A stretch of 64,000 nt of DNA from contig NZ_JAJDJU010000015.1 of the NCBI RefSeq assembly GCF_020567705.1, forward strand, positions 1-64,000. The letters are read 5' to 3'. The DNA comes from Acidocella sp. KAb 2-4 (lineage in GTDB: Bacteria > Pseudomonadota > Alphaproteobacteria > Acetobacterales > Acetobacteraceae). Numbering within the stretch: the stretch's first letter is position 1; every line of letters starts with the position of its first letter. Under the pieces are notes generated by a model. It did no database searches. It was given only the letters and a program-made list of their open reading frames with translations, and was not told where the DNA came from. Of the stretch, positions 24,275 to 33,045 are shown piece after piece. The position numbers were made by a program, and so were the translations under genes.

Positions 24275-25240
24275 CTACCTGGAAGTTTCGCCGCCAATCT
24301 GCCTGGATTCGGGGATGAAGGGAAAGCGGGGGCGCGCTTCGGCGCCATCGCCGCGCATGAGCTGGGTGGGCGAGGCGGCGGCGGCGGCGCGCAGCGTCTC
24401 GGGCAGGGTGGCGAAGACCATCGCCGACCAGTCCGGGTCGTAGAAGGTGGCGCCGTCCCACCCCATGTCCACGCGGGCGAACTCCTCGCGCAGCCCGTGG
24501 CCGGGCAGCAAATGGCGGTAGAACTGGAAGCTCGCGGCCAGGGCGTTGACCTCGCGGATCAGTTCGCGGTTTTGCGCGCGGCGGTGGCCGTCGGGCAGGA
24601 AGACCGGGGCGGTGGCGGGGCTGTGCAGCAGGATGCTCTCGCGCGCCAACTGGGTGGCGATGCGCCGGAACGCCTCGTTGGAATGGCCGGTGAGCGCGCC
24701 CCAGGGATGGGCGAGGCAGATATGGAACTTGTCGCCGATCTGCTGGAAGCTGACCATGCATTCGATGCAGGTTTCGGCATTGCCGAACAGGCGCCAGGTG
24801 GAGATCACGGCCTCGGCCTCGGCAAAGGCGGCGAGGCCGGGCGGCTGGCCAGTGTCGAGCCTGGATTTGCGCTCCAGCGTGCCCTCGCGCCTGTGGCGCA
24901 GCGCCCGCTCATGCGCGGCCTCGGCTTCCTCGATGCTGGTGAAGGCGTCGAAATCCGGGATCACCGCGAACTCCCCGGCATTGGTGGCGGCGTCGTCAAA
25001 CAGCCAGGCCGCGTAATCGGCGATGGTGCGGAACCGTGTTAGCCGCGCGGCGTGCAGGGTGGCCTTGGCGGTGGTCAGGAATTCCAGCGCCGCGCGATGG
25101 GCGGCGGAGCCGAACCCGGACGCCATCGCCGCGTCGCATTGCATCAGCGCGCGCGCATAGCGGGCCTCGGCCGTGGCGATACGGCTGGCGCAGTCAGCGG
25201 CGTAATGCGGGTTGGGGTGAACGCCCATGATGAACGACAT
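24275..25240 (-). CDS. Conserved-looking protein of unknown function
   Basis: 321 residues, no signal peptide or membrane segment, and no family recognised. It is Ala/Arg/His-rich. Notable parts are AEARYARALMQCDAAM, TCIECMVSFQQIGDKFHICLAHPWG (split at the Cys pair ECMV) and an acidic DMGWDGATFYDPDW. The frame has normal codon bias for its neighbours. It lies between a BzdR-like regulator (46 nt upstream) and a nucleoside deoxyribosyltransferase (5 nt downstream). A start at the second Met (MGVHPN) is possible. Confidence 0.7.
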   Translation of the reverse strand: MSFIMGVHPNPHYAADCASRIATAEARYARALMQCDAAMASGFGSAAHRAALEFLTTAKATLHAARLTRFRTIADYAAWLFDDAATNAGEFAVIPDFDAFTSIEEAEAAHERALRHRREGTLERKSRLDTGQPPGLAAFAEAEAVISTWRLFGNAETCIECMVSFQQIGDKFHICLAHPWGALTGHSNEAFRRIATQLARESILLHSPATAPVFLPDGHRRAQNRELIREVNALAASFQFYRHLLPGHGLREEFARVDMGWDGATFYDPDWSAMVFATLPETLRAAAAASPTQLMRGDGAEARPRFPFIPESRQIGGETSR

Positions 25241-25286
25241 GTAACAGAGTTAACCCGCCCGCCGGAAGATCAATACGAGATCAAAT

Positions 25287-26165
25287 TTATTTCATCGTCA
25301 CCGGCCGCGCGCGCAGCACCGCCATCAGCCCGGCGAAGGCTTCCTCCAGCGTCTTGCCTGAGGTGTCGAAGGCGCAATCGGCCTTGGCGTAGAAGCCGGC
25401 GCGGCTCTCCAGCGTCAGGCGGATATCGTCGATGCCGTTGCGGTTGCCGGGCATCTGGCGCTGGTCGCCCTGGGCCAGCACGCGGTTGAAATGATCCTCG
25501 GGGTCGGCCTGCAGCCAGACCGTGTAGCAATTGCTGAGCAGCAGGTCGAAGGTCGAGGTGTCGCCCACCAGCCCGCCGGCGGTGGCGATGACGCAGGCAT
25601 CATGCGTGCGCAGGGTCTCCTCCAGCGCCTGGCGCTCATAGCGGCGATAGGCGTTGGTGCCATAGAGCGCCTGGATCTCATAAGGGCCGCAGCCGGCCAG
25701 GCGGGTGATCTCCTGGCGCAGCTCGATGAAGGGCACGCCGAGTTCGGCCGCCGCCATCTTGCCCAGGGTGGATTTGCCCGCCCCGCGCAGCCCGACCAGG
25801 GCGATGCGGTTTTGCCGGTTGCGCGCGGCGCCGGTATTGCCGAACAGCTCGGAGAGCACGCGGTGCGCCTCGGCCAAATCGCGCGCCTCGCGCCCATGCA
25901 GCAGGCGTCGGATCATCAGCCATTCGGGCGTGGTGGTGGTCTCGTCGCCCAGCAGCTCGGCCAGCGAGCAATCCAGCGCCTGGGCGACATGGGCCAGCAC
26001 CAGCACCGAGATGTTGCCGGTGCCGGATTCGAGATTGGCGAGATGGCGCTCGGAGACATCGGCCTCTTCGGCCAGCATGCGCCGGGTCATGCCACGGCGG
26101 GCGCGCAGCAGCTTCACGCGCTGGCCAAGCCCGGGGAGAATATCGGAATCGTGAGGGGAGGTCAT
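25287..26165 (-). CDS. BzdR/BoxR-like regulator: HTH fused to shikimate-kinase-like domain
   Basis: 292 residues. Residues 15-72 are an XRE-type HTH (MTRRMLAEEADVSERHLANLE). From about 118 a shikimate-kinase-like domain follows, with a P-loop GLRGAGKS at 125-132, FIELRQEITRLAG and VIATAGGLV. This is the plan of BzdR/BoxR, repressors of benzoyl-CoA pathways that sense benzoyl-CoA with the kinase-like domain. No box or bzd catabolic genes are in the window, so the targets are unknown. It is divergent from hslV. Confidence 0.88.
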   Translation of the reverse strand: MTSPHDSDILPGLGQRVKLLRARRGMTRRMLAEEADVSERHLANLESGTGNISVLVLAHVAQALDCSLAELLGDETTTTPEWLMIRRLLHGREARDLAEAHRVLSELFGNTGAARNRQNRIALVGLRGAGKSTLGKMAAAELGVPFIELRQEITRLAGCGPYEIQALYGTNAYRRYERQALEETLRTHDACVIATAGGLVGDTSTFDLLLSNCYTVWLQADPEDHFNRVLAQGDQRQMPGNRNGIDDIRLTLESRAGFYAKADCAFDTSGKTLEEAFAGLMAVLRARPVTMK

Positions 26166-26238
26166 GCAGGGGTCAGTTCAAAATCGAGGGGCGGGTTAGC
26201 AGCTTTTTGCCGCCGCCGGAAGCGTTTGCGCAAGAAAA

Positions 26239-26266
26239 CTTGAAATATATTGCATAATGGGACATT
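26239..26266 (+). promoter_or_regulatory. Possible heat-shock (sigma-32) promoter element of hslVU
   Basis: CTTGAAA (26239-26245) matches the sigma-32 -35 consensus and fits a heat-shock operon. The -10 box is unclear (GACATT, 16-nt spacing). An 8-bp palindrome TTGCGCAA (26226-26233) and a TGCA word lie in the same divergent region. Confidence 0.35.
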
Positions 26267-26334
26267 CGCACCCCTTTGCGGCGTAAATCGGGCGGGGCTT
26301 GGCAAGGGCTGGGGCAGGTGCCATGTCTCGGGGC

Positions 26335-26886
26335 ATGACAGAACAACATGATCCGATCGGCTGGCACGGCACCACCATTCTCTCCGTGCGCCGCAACGGC
26401 CAGGTGGTGGTGGCGGGAGATGGCCAGGTGAGCCTGGGCAACACGGTGGTCAAGGGCAATGCCCGCAAGGTGCGGCGCATCGGCAACGGCAATGTGATCG
26501 CCGGGTTCGCCGGGGCCACGGCGGATGCCTTCACGTTGCTGGAGCGGCTGGAGGCGAAGCTGGAGCGCTTCCCCAACCAGCTGGAGCGCGCCTGCGTGGA
26601 GCTGGCCAAGGATTGGCGCATGGACCGCTATCTGCGCCGGCTGGAGGCGATGCTGATCGTGGCCGATAAGGAGCGCGGCTTCACCATTACCGGCAATGGC
26701 GATGTGCTGGAGCCGAGTGACGGCATCATCGCCATCGGCTCGGGCGGCAATTACGCGCTCTCCGCGGCGCGGGCGCTGATGACGGTGCCCGACCTCACGG
26801 CCGAGGACATCGCCCGCCGGGCGATGAAGATCGCCGCCGATATTTGCATCTACACCAACGACAACCTGATTGTAGAAACCATCTGA
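26335..26886 (+). CDS. hslV: ATP-dependent protease peptidase subunit HslV
   Basis: 183 residues. The start [20 protein letters not shown] includes a short propeptide before the nucleophile Thr (TTILSV). [31 protein letters not shown] and [14 protein letters not shown] are the family's hallmarks. It forms the proteolytic core of a two-part cytosolic machine with HslU. The ATG at 26335 was chosen; an in-frame ATG at 26323 is 4 codons upstream. The stop overlaps the hslU ATG (TGATG). Confidence 0.95.
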   Translation: MTEQHDPIGWHGTTILSVRRNGQVVVAGDGQVSLGNTVVKGNARKVRRIGNGNVIAGFAGATADAFTLLERLEAKLERFPNQLERACVELAKDWRMDRYLRRLEAMLIVADKERGFTITGNGDVLEPSDGIIAIGSGGNYALSAARALMTVPDLTAEDIARRAMKIAADICIYTNDNLIVETI

Positions 26887-28202
26887 TGGACGCCCCTGTT
26901 TACTCGCCCCGCGAGATCGTCTCGGAGCTCGACCGCTTCATCATCGGCCAAAACGACGCCAAGCGCGCCGTTGCCATCGCGCTGCGCAACCGCTGGCGGC
27001 GCCTGCAACTCGCCGATGACATGCGCGACGAGGTGGTGCCGAAGAACATCCTGATGATCGGCCCCACCGGCTGCGGCAAGACCGAGATCGCGCGCCGCCT
27101 GGCCAAGCTGGCGCAGGCGCCGTTCATCAAGGTGGAAGCCACGAAGTTCACCGAGGTCGGCTATGTCGGGCGCGATGTGGAGAGCATCGTGCGCGATCTG
27201 GTGGAGGCCTCCATCACCATGCTGCGCGAGCAGAACCGCAAGGGCGTGGAGGCCAAGGCCGAACTCAACGCCGAGGAGCGGCTGATCACCGCGCTGGTGG
27301 GCGAGGGGGCGAGCGCCGATACGCGCGTGAAGTTCCGCCGGATGCTGCGCGCGGGCGAGCTGGAGGACAAGGAGATCGAGATCGCGGTGGGCGAGAGCGC
27401 GGGCACGCCGATCGGCGTGATCGACCTGCCCAACATGCCGCAGGGCGGCGCGATCAATCTGGGCGACATGATGAAGGGCATGTTCGGCCGCCCGGCGCAG
27501 AAGAAGAAAATGCGCGTGGACGAGGCCCGGCGCGTGTTGCAGCGCGAGGAGGCCGACAAGCTGCTGGATACCGAGGCGCTGACCAAGGACGCGTTGCGCC
27601 ATGCCGAGCAGAACGGCATCGTGTTCCTCGATGAGATCGACAAGATCTGCGCGCGCAGCGAGGGCGGGGCGCGCGGCGCCGATGTCTCACGCGAGGGCGT
27701 GCAGCGCGATCTGTTGCCGCTGATCGAGGGCACAACCATTTCCACCAAATACGGCCCGATGAAGACGGATTATGTTCTGTTCATCGCCTCGGGCGCGTTC
27801 CATGTCGCCAAACCCTCCGACCTGCTGCCCGAGCTGCAGGGGCGGCTGCCGATCCGGGTGGAGCTGAACTCGCTCTCGCGCGAGGATTTCAAGCGAATCC
27901 TCACCGAGACCGAGCATTCGCTGCCCAAGCAGTACATCGCCCTGCTGGCGACCGAGAACGTGACCCTGACCTTCGCCGATGACGCGATCGATGCGCTGGC
28001 CTCGCTGGCCTATGACATCAACGAGCGGGTGGAGAATATCGGCGCGCGGCGTCTGGCCACGGTGATCGAGAAGCTGTTGGAGGAGATCAGTTTCTCCGCC
28101 AGCGACCGGCCAGGTGAGACGGTGACGGTGGACGCCGCCTATGTGAATGAGCGCGTCGCCCCGCTGGCGGCGAAGGGCGATCTCTCTCGCTTCATCCTGT
28201 AA
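26886..28202 (+). CDS. hslU: ATP-dependent protease ATPase subunit HslU
   Basis: 438 residues. AAA+ unfoldase: [22 protein letters not shown] (start, split), Walker A GPTGCGKT near 57-64, [11 protein letters not shown] (pore loop), [11 protein letters not shown] (Walker B) and [11 protein letters not shown] (sensor 2). The C-terminus RFIL is the standard HslV-docking tail. It feeds substrates to HslV. Confidence 0.97.
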   Translation: MDAPVYSPREIVSELDRFIIGQNDAKRAVAIALRNRWRRLQLADDMRDEVVPKNILMIGPTGCGKTEIARRLAKLAQAPFIKVEATKFTEVGYVGRDVESIVRDLVEASITMLREQNRKGVEAKAELNAEERLITALVGEGASADTRVKFRRMLRAGELEDKEIEIAVGESAGTPIGVIDLPNMPQGGAINLGDMMKGMFGRPAQKKKMRVDEARRVLQREEADKLLDTEALTKDALRHAEQNGIVFLDEIDKICARSEGGARGADVSREGVQRDLLPLIEGTTISTKYGPMKTDYVLFIASGAFHVAKPSDLLPELQGRLPIRVELNSLSREDFKRILTETEHSLPKQYIALLATENVTLTFADDAIDALASLAYDINERVENIGARRLATVIEKLLEEISFSASDRPGETVTVDAAYVNERVAPLAAKGDLSRFIL

Positions 28203-28236
28203 CCAGGGCGATGGCGGGTGTTTCTTCCCCCGGGAG

Positions 28237-28267
28237 CTTTAGCGCCGCCGCGAACGGCGCTAAAGCC
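28237..28267. repeat. Perfect 12-bp inverted repeat between hslU and dsbB
   Basis: GCTTTAGCGCCG (28237-28248) pairs perfectly with CGGCGCTAAAGC (28256-28267) around a 7-nt loop. It begins 35 nt after hslU and ends 6 nt before the dsbB ATG. There is no T-run, so it is either a weak terminator or a structure controlling dsbB translation. Confidence 0.6.
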
Positions 28268-28273
28268 GTGGGC

Positions 28274-28744
28274 ATGAACAATAAATTGGCTGGATTGCTG
28301 ACGATGCTGGCGGCGCTGGGGGCGCTGGGCTTCGCCTATTACGTGCAGTTTGATCTGCACCGCACGCCTTGCGCGCTATGCCTGGTGGAGCGCTGGCCCT
28401 ACCGCGCCGTGGCGGTGCTGGGGCTGCTGGGCGTGCTCAGCCGCCCGCGCGCCACGCGGCTGCTGCTGGGGCTGGCCGGGCTGGTGATGCTGGGCGATGC
28501 CGGTGTCGCGTTTCTGCATGTGGGCGTGGAATTCGGCTGGTGGAAATCGCCGCTGCCCGAGTGCAACGGGGTGCTCGTGCCGGGGCAGCCGCTGCCGCTG
28601 GTGCCGGCGACGCCGTGCGACAAGCCGGTTTATCTCGCGCCGTGGCTGCATGTGTCGATGGCGATGATGGATCTCGGCGCGGCGCTGGTCTTCGCCGCGC
28701 TGCTGCTGGGCTATGCGCTGCGCAAGAGGAGGGTGTTCCGATGA
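28274..28744 (+). CDS. dsbB: Disulfide bond formation protein B
   Basis: 156 residues with four membrane segments. The first redox pair is in PCALCLVERWPY, the second pair is in PECNG and TPCDKP, as in DsbB/DsbI proteins that reoxidise DsbA with quinone. No DsbA is nearby. The ATG at 28274 gives the usual start (MNNKLAG); an ATG at 28211 would add 21 residues coded by the hairpin DNA. It overlaps coq7 by 4 nt. Confidence 0.92.
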   Translation: MNNKLAGLLTMLAALGALGFAYYVQFDLHRTPCALCLVERWPYRAVAVLGLLGVLSRPRATRLLLGLAGLVMLGDAGVAFLHVGVEFGWWKSPLPECNGVLVPGQPLPLVPATPCDKPVYLAPWLHVSMAMMDLGAALVFAALLLGYALRKRRVFR

Positions 28745-29250
28745 GCGATCAGGTGAAGCAATTCATCCGCGTGGACCATGCCGGCGAATATGGCGCCGCG
28801 CGCATCTATGCCGGGCAGCTCGCCGTACTGGGGCGCGGCGCGCACGGGCCGCAGCTGGAGCATATGAAGGCGCAGGAGCAGGTGCATCTCGACGCTTTCG
28901 CGGAGCTGATCGCGCGGCGGCGCGTGCGCCCCACGGCGCTGCTGCCGTTCTGGCATGTCGCCGGGTTCGCGCTGGGGGCGGTGACCGCCGCACTCGGCCC
29001 CGAGGCGGCGATGGCCTGCACCGTCGCGGTGGAGGAGACGATCGACGCGCATTACGCCGCGCAGCGCGACGCGCTGGGCGAGGATGAGGCGGATCTGCGC
29101 GACACCATCGAGATCTTCCGTCTGGAGGAGGTCGAGCACCGCGATATCGGGCTGGAGAACGGGGCCGAGCGTGCGCCGGGCTACAAGCTGCTCTCCGGGC
29201 TGATCCGGCTGGGCTGCAAGACCGCGATCCGCCTGAGCGAGATCGTATAA
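28741..29250 (+). CDS. coq7: Demethoxyubiquinone hydroxylase (Coq7 family)
   Basis: 169 residues. Diiron-carboxylate ligands are in HAGEYGA, EQVHLDAF, VEETIDAHY and EEVEHRDIG. It performs the last hydroxylation of ubiquinone synthesis. Short, as the bacterial/mitochondrial core family is. Coupled to dsbB (ATGA overlap), whose function also depends on quinone. Confidence 0.95.
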   Translation: MSDQVKQFIRVDHAGEYGAARIYAGQLAVLGRGAHGPQLEHMKAQEQVHLDAFAELIARRRVRPTALLPFWHVAGFALGAVTAALGPEAAMACTVAVEETIDAHYAAQRDALGEDEADLRDTIEIFRLEEVEHRDIGLENGAERAPGYKLLSGLIRLGCKTAIRLSEIV

Positions 29251-29257
29251 CCGCCGG

Positions 29258-30631
29258 ATGACGGCCGCCCATGCCAGCGCCGTGCCCGAGGGGCTGGCGC
29301 CAGGGCCGCGCCAGCGCGCCATGTTTGGCGTGGCGCTGGCGGTGCTGCTCTCGGTGCTCGACTACGCGGTGGTCAACGTGGCGCTGCCGCGCATCGCCAT
29401 CAGCATTCATTGCACCGATTCCGCGGCCATTTGGGTCATCAACGCCTATCAGCTCATCACCGTGATCGCGCTGCTGCCCGTGGCGGCTCTGGGCGACCGG
29501 GTGGGGCATGCGCGCATGTGCCGGGCGGGGCTGGGGCTGTTTCTCGTCGCCTCGGTACTGTGCGCGCTCTCGCGCACACTGCCCGAGCTGGCGCTGGCGC
29601 GGGCGCTGCAAGGCTTTGGCGGCGCCTGCATCCTGGGCGTGAACGCGGCGCTGCTGCGCTATATCTACCCGCCCGCCATGTTGGGCCGGGGCATCGCGCT
29701 CAACGGGCTGGTGATCGGCCTGGGTGTGGCGCTGGGGCCGACCATCGCCGCGGCGGTGCTGGCCGTCACCACCTGGCCCTGGCTGTTTCTCATCAACCTG
29801 CCGTTGGGCGGGGCGGCGCTGTATTTCACCCTCAGCGCGTTGCCGGATACGCCGCGCATCCCCGGCGGGTTCGACTATGTGAGCACGCTGCTGATCGCCT
29901 GCGCCTTTGGCGGACTGATCGTGGGCGGCGACCGGTTCGCCCATGCCAGCGCGGTTGGGTTGTCGGTGGCGCTGCTGGCGTTCGGGGCGGCGGCTCTGGC
30001 CGTGCTGGTGCTGCGCCAGCTTGGCCGGCCGGACCCGATGCTGCCGGTGGACCTGCTGGCCCGCGGCGGCTTCCGCGCCGCCTTCGTCACCGGCTTCACC
30101 GCCTTCGTCGCCTCCAATTTCTTCATCATCCCGATGCCGTTCACGCTGATGAACGTTTTGCATCGCGGCCCGGTGGCGACGGGCCTGCTCATCACCCCCT
30201 GGCCGGTGGCGATCGTGCTGGTCTCACCCTATGTCGGGCGGCTGGCCGATCGTCATTCGCCGCTGATCCTCTCCACGCTCGGGCTATGCCTCACCGGCAC
30301 CGGATTTTTACTGCTGCGGCTGATGCCGCCCGAGCCATCCAATCTGGACATCGCCTGGCGTATTTTCATCGCCGGGGCGGGGTTCGGATTGTTCCAGCCG
30401 CCGAACAACAAGGCGATGATCGGCACCGTGCCGCGCGCGCGGGTGGGCGGGGCGAGCGGCATGGTCTCGGTGGCGCGGCTGCTGGGGCAAACGGTGGGTG
30501 GCATGGCCGTGGCGCTCACGCTGGGGCTGGTGCGGCACGCGCCGGGGCAGGCCTGCCTCGATTTCGCCGCGGGCTGCGCCTATCTGGCGGCGCTGTTCAG
30601 CCTGAGCCGCGGGCTGGCGCGCGAGGGCTGA
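29258..30631 (+). CDS. MFS transporter, DHA2 (EmrB/QacA-like)
   Basis: 457 residues, about 14 hydrophobic segments. LDYAVVNVALPRIA is the motif of the DHA2 drug:H+ antiporter group, and ALGDRVGHARMCRAGL is the loop 2-3 motif. It probably exports small toxic compounds. It begins 8 nt after coq7. The substrate is unknown and no local regulator is seen. Confidence 0.9.
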   Translation: MTAAHASAVPEGLAPGPRQRAMFGVALAVLLSVLDYAVVNVALPRIAISIHCTDSAAIWVINAYQLITVIALLPVAALGDRVGHARMCRAGLGLFLVASVLCALSRTLPELALARALQGFGGACILGVNAALLRYIYPPAMLGRGIALNGLVIGLGVALGPTIAAAVLAVTTWPWLFLINLPLGGAALYFTLSALPDTPRIPGGFDYVSTLLIACAFGGLIVGGDRFAHASAVGLSVALLAFGAAALAVLVLRQLGRPDPMLPVDLLARGGFRAAFVTGFTAFVASNFFIIPMPFTLMNVLHRGPVATGLLITPWPVAIVLVSPYVGRLADRHSPLILSTLGLCLTGTGFLLLRLMPPEPSNLDIAWRIFIAGAGFGLFQPPNNKAMIGTVPRARVGGASGMVSVARLLGQTVGGMAVALTLGLVRHAPGQACLDFAAGCAYLAALFSLSRGLAREG

Positions 30632-30675
30632 CGAGTTTGATTTGCGCGGCGAATGGTTTGGACTAGGATTTGACC

Positions 30676-33045
30676 ATGAACGAAATACGCCCGGTTGAAC
30701 AAGGCGTGGGGAAACTCGAGACATTGGCCCAGATCGAGCGCAAGCTGGTCTGGCTCGCCTCCTGGATGATCCATCACGCTAACCATATCCGCCCCAACCC
30801 TGAGGGCCAGAAGGTCGGCGGGCATCAGGCCTCTTGCGCCTCGGTGGCGACGATCATGACCGCGCTGTATTTCGACGCGCTGCGCCCGCAGGACCGCGTG
30901 GCCGTGAAGCCCCATGCCGGGCCGGTGCTGCACGCGATCAACTATATGTTTGGGCGGCAGAGCCTGGAGAAATTGCAGGCGCTGCGCCAGTTCGGCGGCG
31001 CGCAGGCTTATCCCTCGCGCGTCAAGGACGGACCGGAAATTGATTTCTCCACCGGCTCGGTCGGTCTGGGCGTGGCGCTCACCAGCTTCTCGGCGCTGAT
31101 CCAGGATTATGTACAGGCGCATGGGCTGGCCAAGGCCGGGCTGCCGCGCGCGCGCAATGTCGCCATCGCGGGCGATGCCGAGCTGGATGAGGGCAATATC
31201 TACGAGGCGTTGCTCGAAGGCTGGAAGCACGATGTGCGCGATGTCTGGTGGGTGGTGGATTACAACCGCCAGAGCCTGGATTCGGTGATGCCCGACCGGC
31301 TGTTCGGCCGGTTCGAGGGGCTGTTCCGCGACATGGGGTGGAAGGTCGCGACCCTGAAATATGGCCGCAAGCTGGAGGCCGCCTTCGCCCGCCCCGGTGG
31401 CTACAGCCTGCGCGGCTGGGTGGATGAATGCCCGAACTCGACCTATTCGGCGCTCACCTTCCAGGGTGGGGCGGCGTGGCGCGAGGCAATTCTGGCCGAT
31501 ATGCGCCGCAGCCGGGGCGTGCGCGCGATCATCGACAAGCTGAGCGATGACGAGCTGGCGGCGCTGATGACGAATCTGGCCGGGCACGACCTCGGCGCGC
31601 TGACCGACGCCTTCGCCGCCGCCGCGCAGAGCGACCAGCCGACGCTGTTCCTGGCCTACACGATCAAGGGCAACGGCCTGCCCTTCGCCGGGCATAAGGA
31701 CAACCATGCCGGGATGATGACGCTGGAGCAGATGGACGGATTCCGCGCCGCCAATCACATCCGCCTTGGCCATGAATGGGAAAAATTCGAGGGGCTGGAG
31801 AGCCCGCGCGCGATGGAGCGCTTCGTGCAATCCGTGCCGTTCGCGAAGCCGCTGGCCGCGCATGGGCGGCGCCTGCCCGCGGCGGTGGTGCCGGTGCCCG
31901 CAACGCTGCCGCAGCCGCGCGTCACCGGGCGCAAGATGAGCACGCAATCAGGGTTTGGCGAGATCCTCTCGGAGATTGGCCGCGCCCAGGGGGATTACGC
32001 GGCGCTCTCGCGCCATATCGTGACCACCAGCCCGGATGTGGCGGTGTCCACCAATCTCGGGCCATGGATCAACCGGCGCGGGGTGTTCGACCGGTATACG
32101 CGCGAGGATGTATTCCGCAACGGCAAGCTGGTGAGCGCGCAGCGCTGGGGCACGGATGCGCAGGGCCAGCATGTGGAGCTGGGCATCGCCGAGCAGAATC
32201 TGTTCCTGCTGCTGGGCGCGGCGGGGCTGAGCCATGACCTTTACGGCGCGCGTCTGCTGCCGGTGGGCACGGTGTATGACCCGTTCGTGAATCGCGGACA
32301 TGACGCGCTATTTTACGCCTGTTACCAGGATGCGCGGTTTCTGCTGATCTCGACGCCCTCGGGCATCACCCTGGCGCCCGAGGGCGGGCAGCACCAAGCC
32401 ACCAATACGCCGCTGCTGGCCATCGTGCAGGATAAGCTGGCCAGCTTCGAGCCCGCCTATTGCGACGAGCTGGGCATCCTGCTGCGCCATGCCTTCGAGT
32501 ATATGCAGCGCCCGGAAGGCAGCGCGGTGTGGCTGCGCCTGTCCAATCTGGCGCTGCCGCAACCCACCCGCGCGCTGGACCCGGCGCAGGTGATCGCGGG
32601 CGGGCATTGGGTGGTGCCGCCGCAGCCGGGGGCGAATATCGCCATCGCCTATCAGGGCGCGGTGGCGGGCGAGGCGGAGAAGGCGTTCGCCATCTTGCAG
32701 GAGGATGTGCCAGAGGCCGGGTTGCTCGCCATCACCAGCCCCGACCGGCTCTATGCCGGATGGCGCGCCGCCCAGCGCAGCCGCCGCCTGGGGCATAAGG
32801 CGGGCTCGCATGTCGAGGATTTGCTGACGCCGCTGGCGCCGGGAGCGGCGATCATCTCGGTGCTGGACGGCCACCCGGCGGCGCATGCCTGGCTGGGCGC
32901 GGTGCGCGGCCAGCGCGTGATGGCGCTGGGGCCGGACCGGTTCGGGCAGTCGGGCGATGTCGGCAGCCTGTACCGTGAATATGAGATCGACAGCGCGGCG
33001 ATTCTGGATGCCTGCGCCGAGGCGCTGCTGCCCAGCAACGATTAG
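30676..33045 (+). CDS. Homodimeric 2-oxoacid dehydrogenase E1 (AceE/MdeB-like)
   Basis: 789 residues, a single-chain transketolase-type E1. The ThDP motif is GDAELDEGNIYEA...VVDYNRQS (near 170-205), with EGGQHQATNTP and a C-terminal transketolase-like domain (SGDVGSLYREYEID). This matches AceE-like proteins such as MdeB of methionine breakdown (2-oxobutyrate). No E2 or E3 gene is adjacent; it must borrow partners or act alone. Start ATG 30676 with TAGGA upstream; a TTG at 30670 is possible. It would be a second E1 besides pdhA-pdhB. Confidence 0.85.
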   Translation: MNEIRPVEQGVGKLETLAQIERKLVWLASWMIHHANHIRPNPEGQKVGGHQASCASVATIMTALYFDALRPQDRVAVKPHAGPVLHAINYMFGRQSLEKLQALRQFGGAQAYPSRVKDGPEIDFSTGSVGLGVALTSFSALIQDYVQAHGLAKAGLPRARNVAIAGDAELDEGNIYEALLEGWKHDVRDVWWVVDYNRQSLDSVMPDRLFGRFEGLFRDMGWKVATLKYGRKLEAAFARPGGYSLRGWVDECPNSTYSALTFQGGAAWREAILADMRRSRGVRAIIDKLSDDELAALMTNLAGHDLGALTDAFAAAAQSDQPTLFLAYTIKGNGLPFAGHKDNHAGMMTLEQMDGFRAANHIRLGHEWEKFEGLESPRAMERFVQSVPFAKPLAAHGRRLPAAVVPVPATLPQPRVTGRKMSTQSGFGEILSEIGRAQGDYAALSRHIVTTSPDVAVSTNLGPWINRRGVFDRYTREDVFRNGKLVSAQRWGTDAQGQHVELGIAEQNLFLLLGAAGLSHDLYGARLLPVGTVYDPFVNRGHDALFYACYQDARFLLISTPSGITLAPEGGQHQATNTPLLAIVQDKLASFEPAYCDELGILLRHAFEYMQRPEGSAVWLRLSNLALPQPTRALDPAQVIAGGHWVVPPQPGANIAIAYQGAVAGEAEKAFAILQEDVPEAGLLAITSPDRLYAGWRAAQRSRRLGHKAGSHVEDLLTPLAPGAAIISVLDGHPAAHAWLGAVRGQRVMALGPDRFGQSGDVGSLYREYEIDSAAILDACAEALLPSND

